Shown here piece after piece: positions 6,858 to 10,179 of a stretch of DNA of 10,179 nucleotides; position 1 is the stretch's first letter; every line of letters starts with the position of its first letter. Under the pieces are notes generated by a model that was not told the origin of the DNA, ran no database searches, and saw only the letters and a program-made list of their open reading frames with translations. A program made the position numbers and the translations under genes. The stretch is from an uncultured Oscillospiraceae bacterium (GTDB taxonomy: Bacteria > Bacillota > Clostridia > Oscillospirales > Ruminococcaceae): the NCBI GenBank assembly GCA_934463345.1, contig CAKSJL010000060.1, positions 1-10,179 of the forward strand, given 5' to 3'.

Positions 6858-7528
6858 TTTATATAACCGGAGATATGCACGGCGAATATTCACGCTTTAA
6901 AAGCAGAAATGTCAAAAGACAGCTTAAAGAGGGAGATACGCTTATAATATGTGGCGACTTCGGATTTATCTGGAATGATTCAAGGCATGAGCATTCTGTT
7001 CTGGACAAAATCGGCGATCTTAAATACAATGTCGCTTTTGTTGATGGCTGTCATGAGAATTTTGAATTGTTGAACCAGTATGAGGTTATAGAGTGGAACG
7101 GCGGAAAGGCTCACCTAATAAGCGGGAATCTTGTTCATCTTATGCGTGGGCAGGTCTATACGATTGAGGACAAAAAGATATTCGCTTTCGGCGGCGGACA
7201 CAGTCAGGATTATGAATACCGGAAAAATGTAAACTGGTGGCCGCAGGAGCATCCTACTCACGATGAAATAATTGAGTCCATCAATAATCTTAGCAGGTAT
7301 GACAACTGTGTGGATTATGTTGTTACGCATGAACCGCCTGCTTCCCTGAAAGATTGTCTGGGCGTTGACGTTTTTCAGCGTCTGGAAATACATGCTTTTT
7401 TTGAGGATATTATAAAAGCGTGTCACTTTGAAAAATGGTTTTTCGGAAAATGTCATATTGACAAATATATACCGATGAAATTTTATGCAGTATTTGAAGA
7501 TGTACTGCCGGTCTATGAAATTGATTGA
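6854..7528 (+). CDS. Calcineurin-like metallophosphoesterase with an altered second metal site
   Basis: A 224-residue cytoplasmic protein of the metallophosphoesterase superfamily. Family motifs in order: GDMHG (6-10; Asp7, His9), GDFGF (34-38; Asp35), GCHEN (65-69) where most members have GNHE, THEPP (158-162; His159) and GKCHID (198-203) where most have GHxH. Ligands of the first metal (Asp7, His9, Asp35, His201) are kept; two of the second (Asn, first His of GHxH) read Cys66 and Lys199. The substrate is unknown; related proteins cleave phosphomonoesters, phosphodiesters or nucleotides. An ATG lies in frame at 6848, but only one base separates it from AGGAGG (6841-6846). TTG 6854 is seven bases away and yields MIYITGDMHG, so I take TTG as the start. 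The cyclophilin gene follows after 15 bases, implying an operon. Confidence 0.85.
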   Translation: MIYITGDMHGEYSRFKSRNVKRQLKEGDTLIICGDFGFIWNDSRHEHSVLDKIGDLKYNVAFVDGCHENFELLNQYEVIEWNGGKAHLISGNLVHLMRGQVYTIEDKKIFAFGGGHSQDYEYRKNVNWWPQEHPTHDEIIESINNLSRYDNCVDYVVTHEPPASLKDCLGVDVFQRLEIHAFFEDIIKACHFEKWFFGKCHIDKYIPMKFYAVFEDVLPVYEID

Positions 7529-7543
7529 TACGGAGGATTTAAA

Positions 7544-8014
7544 ATGGTAATTTTAGAAATGGAAAATGGAAAGAAAATCAAGCTGGAGCTTTATCCTGAT
7601 GTTGCTCCGATTTCATGTGAAAACTTTGAAAAGCTTGTAAAACAGGGCTTTTATGACGGTCTTTGCTTTCACAGAGTTATTCCTGGATTTATGATTCAGG
7701 GCGGCTGTCCTAAGGGTGACGGAACAGGCGGTCCGGACTGGACTATCAAGGGAGAATTTTCTTCAAACGGAGTTAAAAATGACCTGAAGCATACAAGAGG
7801 TGTGCTTTCAATGGCAAGAGCTATGCATCCGGACTCAGCAGGTTCACAGTTTTTCATAATGCATGAGGACGCTCCGCATCTGGACGGACAGTATGCGGCA
7901 TTCGGAAAAGTGGTTGAAGGAATGGATGCAGTTGATGAGATTGCAGCTGTAAAAACTGATTTCATGGATAAGCCCCTTGAACCGCAGATTATAAAGAGAG
8001 CGTATATAGGGTAA
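7544..8014 (+). CDS. Cyclophilin-type peptidyl-prolyl cis-trans isomerase
   Basis: A 156-residue single-domain cyclophilin without signal peptide, so a cytoplasmic protein-folding helper that isomerises X-Pro bonds. Active-site blocks are intact: FHRVIPGFMIQGG (42-54) with Arg44, Phe49 and Gln52; LSMARAMHPDSAGSQFFIM (88-106); and HLDGQYAAFGKVVEGMDAVD (112-131). The position of the human CypA cyclosporin-contact Trp is His112, as in many bacterial cyclophilins, which usually means weak cyclosporin binding. GGAGG at 7532-7536 is seven bases before the ATG. It is the second gene behind the metallophosphoesterase and ends six bases before a terminator. The gene is of the ppiA/ppiB kind; which name fits cannot be decided here. 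Confidence 0.95.
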   Translation: MVILEMENGKKIKLELYPDVAPISCENFEKLVKQGFYDGLCFHRVIPGFMIQGGCPKGDGTGGPDWTIKGEFSSNGVKNDLKHTRGVLSMARAMHPDSAGSQFFIMHEDAPHLDGQYAAFGKVVEGMDAVDEIAAVKTDFMDKPLEPQIIKRAYIG

Positions 8015-8019
8015 GAACC

Positions 8020-8046
8020 AGGGCGGCTGTTGGTCGCCCTTTTTTG
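8020..8046 (+). terminator. Rho-independent terminator after the cyclophilin gene
   Basis: AGGGCGGC (8020-8027) pairs with GTCGCCCT (8033-8040), one pair G-U, around a 5-base loop, and runs into six T (8040-8045). Its right half TTGGTCGCCCTTT is identical to that of the terminator at 2260-2294. Confidence 0.88.
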
Positions 8047-8192
8047 TTTAAATGCGTCCCGATATATATCTTGACAATGATTATAGTTACCTGTTTTCTG
8101 ATAAATGATGTGATATTATTGTGAAAATTATATAATTACGAAATGCTGTTTTAGTGAAATCAACAGAAATTTATACTAAAGATTAAAAAAAG

Positions 8193-8222
8193 GTTACAAT
8201 CGGTTTCATTTTGTGATATAAT
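8193..8222 (+). promoter_or_regulatory. Likely promoter of the GH25 lysozyme gene
   Basis: GTTACA (8193-8198) and a perfect TATAAT (8217-8222) are 18 bases apart, with TG at 8214-8215 extending the -10. Transcription would start near 8229, giving a leader of roughly 115 bases that begins with the long stem-loop at 8236-8306. Other AT-rich -10-like boxes occur (8114-8119, 8131-8136) without a fitting -35. The gap 8047-8192 shows nothing else that I can support. Confidence 0.55.
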
Positions 8223-8235
8223 TATTACTGTGATT

Positions 8236-8306
8236 GCAATACAATAAAATAACGCAATACAGGATTTGGATCTTAAGGCTTGTGTTGAGGTATTTTATTG
8301 GATTGC
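8236..8306 (+). promoter_or_regulatory. Long stem-loop in the leader of the lysozyme gene
   Basis: Bases 8236-8261 pair with 8281-8306 in perfect register: 26 positions with only three mismatches (8241/8301, 8252/8290, 8254/8288) and one G-U, around a 19-base loop (8262-8280). The uninterrupted core is CAATAAAATA (8242-8251) with its complement 8291-8300. It lacks a T run, so it is not a terminator, and it lies 22 bases before the ribosome site AAGGAG (8329-8334). A 5' mRNA-stabilising or regulatory structure, or a protein-binding inverted repeat, is inferred. Confidence 0.6.
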
Positions 8307-8342
8307 TATAAGTACCTTGTAAATAATTAAGGAGTGGAACTG

Positions 8343-9494
8343 ATGAAGTCAAAAAACAAGAGGATTGTCACAGCTCTTACCGCCTTTGTGATGACGTTTT
8401 CAATGGGGGCTGGTGCAGGCGCTGAAACACTTTTGGATATAGCGCAGAATAATGTGCCGCTTGAAAGCAGCAGTGCAATATATAGCTATGATCCCGAAAA
8501 CGATACATATGAGCTTACTGACAGTAAAGGAAATGTTATTGATCTTGGCGGAGATGAGGATGAAACTGATATACCGGAGGAGGAAAATTCCGGGGACATT
8601 CAGACAACTATCAAGCTGAACAACGGAAGCAGCGCATCTGTAAAGGTTGCTGCGGTTACAACCGTTCCAGCAGGACAGAGCAAGACAACCGTAACAACTA
8701 CAACCGTACCGAAAGTCTGGTATGTCGGAAGACGAAGATCAGTTGCGAGGTCGGAAGTTGCAGCAATTACTGTTGTAAAACCTCTGACAACTGTAAAGAA
8801 AACGACTACGACCGTAAAGAAAACTACCACAACAACTACTACAAAGAAAACCACCACTACAACAACCAAGGCAAGATACAACGGAATAGATGTTGCAAGA
8901 TTTCAGGGAGATATTGACTGGACAAAGGTTAAAAAGGCAGGAATAGATTTTGTTATGATCAGAGCCGGCTACGGACGCTGTGCAGATCAGGTTGACGCAA
9001 ACTTCAAGGTAAATATAGCCGGCGCACAGAAGGCAGGAATAGACTGCGGTGTTTATTGGTACAGTTATGCGCTGACTACGGCTGACGCATTAAAGGAAGC
9101 AAAAACCTGCTACAACACGATAAAGGGTTATAAGCTCAGCTATCCTGTTGCATTCGATATTGAAGAATCAAGTCAGATGAGCCTTTCAACCACTCTGGTT
9201 TCAAATATAACAAAGGTTTTCTGCGACTATCTTGAGGATCAGAAGTACTATGTTTCTGTATACAGCTTTGCAAGCATGCTAAAGGATAAGATGAATTCCA
9301 GCGTTCTTACAAGCTATGATATATGGGTTGCTCATATAAACGTTTCAAAACCGAATTACAGCGGAAATTATGGTATATGGCAGTACAGCCATACCGGCAG
9401 GGTAAGCGGTATAGATACAGTTGTTGATCTGGATTACAGCTACAAATACTATCCTGCGATCATGAAAAAGAATAAGCTTAACGGATATACATAA
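8343..9494 (+). CDS. Secreted GH25 lysozyme (N-acetylmuramidase) with Thr-rich linker
   Basis: A 383-residue exported protein. A signal peptide covers about 1-27 (basic start, hydrophobic core, GAGAGA). Residues 28-105 are acidic with no recognised fold. A Thr-rich region (115-176) follows, split by an Arg-rich patch (GRRRSVARSE, 129-138). The GH25 domain fills about 179-370: GIDVARFQGDIDW (181-193, Asp183), PVAFDIEE (268-275, Asp272 and Glu274, the catalytic pair), IWQYS (345-349) and VDLDYSY (361-367). GH25 enzymes cut the MurNAc-GlcNAc bond of peptidoglycan, for wall remodelling or attack on other bacteria. No dockerin, SH3 or choline-binding module is attached, so surface retention, if any, would rest on the N-terminal part. 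GTG 8334 is in frame but overlaps AAGGAG (8329-8334); ATG 8343, eight bases downstream, is the start. It is a single-gene unit with its own promoter and terminator. Confidence 0.92.
   Translation: MKSKNKRIVTALTAFVMTFSMGAGAGAETLLDIAQNNVPLESSSAIYSYDPENDTYELTDSKGNVIDLGGDEDETDIPEEENSGDIQTTIKLNNGSSASVKVAAVTTVPAGQSKTTVTTTTVPKVWYVGRRRSVARSEVAAITVVKPLTTVKKTTTTVKKTTTTTTTKKTTTTTTKARYNGIDVARFQGDIDWTKVKKAGIDFVMIRAGYGRCADQVDANFKVNIAGAQKAGIDCGVYWYSYALTTADALKEAKTCYNTIKGYKLSYPVAFDIEESSQMSLSTTLVSNITKVFCDYLEDQKYYVSVYSFASMLKDKMNSSVLTSYDIWVAHINVSKPNYSGNYGIWQYSHTGRVSGIDTVVDLDYSYKYYPAIMKKNKLNGYT
8787..8870 (+). repeat. Thr/Lys tandem repeat in the lysozyme linker
   Basis: Residues 149-176 are imperfect repeats of Thr blocks of growing length ended by Lys pairs or a single Lys (TTVKK, TTTTVKK, TTTTTTTKK, TTTTTTK). 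All four Thr codons are mixed, so the protein pattern is kept while the DNA drifts. Such linkers are common in ruminococcal secreted enzymes and are often glycosylated. The tract is prone to length change. Confidence 0.8.
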
Positions 9495-9505
9495 AAATAA
9501 CTTTT

Positions 9506-9536
9506 AAGGGCACTGTTTTGGTTCAGTGCCCTTTTT
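9506..9536 (+). terminator. Rho-independent terminator between lysozyme gene and addB
   Basis: AAGGGCACTG (9506-9515) and CAGTGCCCTT (9524-9533) form a perfect 10-base stem with an 8-base loop; the T run is five bases (9532-9536). It ends only 16 bases before the addB start, leaving no room for a promoter in between. Confidence 0.85.
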
Positions 9537-9552
9537 ATAACGGGAGGAAAAT

Positions 9553-10179
9553 GTGCTTAAATTTATACTTGGCGGTGCAGGAAGCGGAAAATCATCGGTT
9601 TTAACCGAAAAAATAAATGAACTGGCAGATCGCAGCGAAAAGGTTATCGTTATAGTTCCTGAGCAGTTTTCGTTTGATTCAGACAAAAAGCTTTATAAAA
9701 AACTCGGCTGCCTGAAATTCAACAGAATACTTTCATTGAGCTTTACAACACTCTCAAAGGAAATATTTCAAAAGTATGGAAGTCGTTCCGGCGAATATGC
9801 AGATGATATGAGCAAGCTTATAATAATGCAGAGAACGCTTAAAAAGCTTATGTCTGAAAAGCAGCTGCACTTTTTTTCAAGGCAGGCTTTAAAGCCGGAT
9901 TTCGCATCGGAAGCTCTTAAAATAGTAACTGAATTCAGACAAAGCGGTCTTGGAGCTGACGATTTTACGGCTAAAATTACTGCCGCAGACACAACGCTTT
10001 CTGAAAAGATAACGGAGCTTTCGCTGATTTATTATACATATGACAGGATGCTTGGCGAATGCGGTCTGAGGGACAATCTTACAAATATTTCAGAAGCGGC
10101 GGCTATTGCGGAGATGAACGGCTTTTTTAAGGGAACGTCAGTTTTCTTTGATGAGTTTGAAAGTTTTACAGGTGATGAG
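9553..10179 (+). CDS. addB: AddB, helicase/nuclease subunit of AddAB (N-terminal part)
   Basis: The frame is open from GTG 9553 to the window edge, giving 209 residues of a protein normally about 1100-1200 long. It starts MLKFILGGAGSGKSS with Walker A GGAGSGKS (7-14), followed by IVPEQFSFD (34-42), the AddB hallmark, and a Walker-B-like VFFDEFESFTGDE (197-209). AddAB processes double-strand breaks to 3' ends at Chi sites for RecA-dependent repair; AddB carries one of the two nuclease domains (C-terminal, outside this window). The start is GTG because GGGAGG (9542-9547) lies five bases upstream, and the ATG at 9551 is out of frame and soon stops. addA is expected downstream. A terminator stands just upstream, so expression depends on readthrough or on a promoter inside the lysozyme gene. 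Confidence 0.9.
   Translation, partial: MLKFILGGAGSGKSSVLTEKINELADRSEKVIVIVPEQFSFDSDKKLYKKLGCLKFNRILSLSFTTLSKEIFQKYGSRSGEYADDMSKLIIMQRTLKKLMSEKQLHFFSRQALKPDFASEALKIVTEFRQSGLGADDFTAKITAADTTLSEKITELSLIYYTYDRMLGECGLRDNLTNISEAAAIAEMNGFFKGTSVFFDEFESFTGDE

Noticed and set aside
8071..8076. A perfect TTGACA as the -35 of the lysozyme promoter
   Set aside because: No -10-like hexamer lies at 16-18 bases; the nearest AT-rich boxes are at wrong spacing. The extended -10 at 8217-8222 fits better.
8600..8881. A Val/Phe-rich minus-strand frame of 93 codons
   Set aside because: It is the complement of the Thr/Lys codon repeats of the lysozyme linker; the hydrophobic pattern is an artefact.

Overview
The window looks like a chromosomal segment of a low-to-moderate-GC, Gram-positive, anaerobic gut or rumen Clostridia, most likely Ruminococcus or a close relative. 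The grounds are a dockerin calcium-binding repeat at the left edge, a secreted GH25 lysozyme with a Thr/Lys linker, strong AGGAGG-type ribosome binding sites, AddB rather than RecB/C, and a GC-richer block of intergenic hairpins of a kind I associate with ruminococci. No database search was possible, so the genus is an inference.

Layout. (1) 1-105 is the tail of a dockerin-bearing protein, followed by a terminator. (2) 263-2013 holds two plus-strand genes behind an extended -10 promoter: a membrane protein shaped like an ER-type (SipW-like) signal peptidase that lacks the catalytic Ser and His, and a maltose/galactoside-type O-acetyltransferase. (3) 2041-2246 is a gene-free cluster of palindromes, then a bidirectional terminator separates converging transcription units. 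(4) 6609-2311, minus strand, is a probable operon: D-Ala-D-Ala carboxypeptidase-like protein (with damaged catalytic motifs), YigZ/IMPACT protein, HD-domain protein, and a cytoplasmic GH13 glycosidase fused to a C-terminal DUF1653 domain. (5) A divergent promoter region (6610-6853) serves that operon and, to the right, a metallophosphoesterase plus a cyclophilin peptidyl-prolyl isomerase, ending in a terminator. (6) 8047-8342 is a long leader region with a promoter and a very long stem-loop just before the secreted GH25 lysozyme gene. (7) After the lysozyme terminator, addB starts 16 bases later and runs off the right edge.

The genes do not form one obvious pathway. Themes are cell-envelope work (S11-family protein, lysozyme, signal-peptidase-like protein), carbohydrate use (dockerin protein, acetyltransferase, GH13) and housekeeping (YigZ, HD protein, cyclophilin, AddB). 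The most striking observations are three hydrolase-fold proteins with altered active sites (S26-like, S11-like, metallophosphoesterase), the GH13-DUF1653 fusion, and the 71-base near-symmetric stem-loop in the lysozyme leader. I see no tRNA, rRNA, CRISPR array, transposase, phage gene or toxin-antitoxin pair. Four ribosome binding sites move the likely start away from the longest reading frame (HD protein, YigZ, metallophosphoesterase, lysozyme), and three genes use non-ATG starts (TTG, TTG, GTG).
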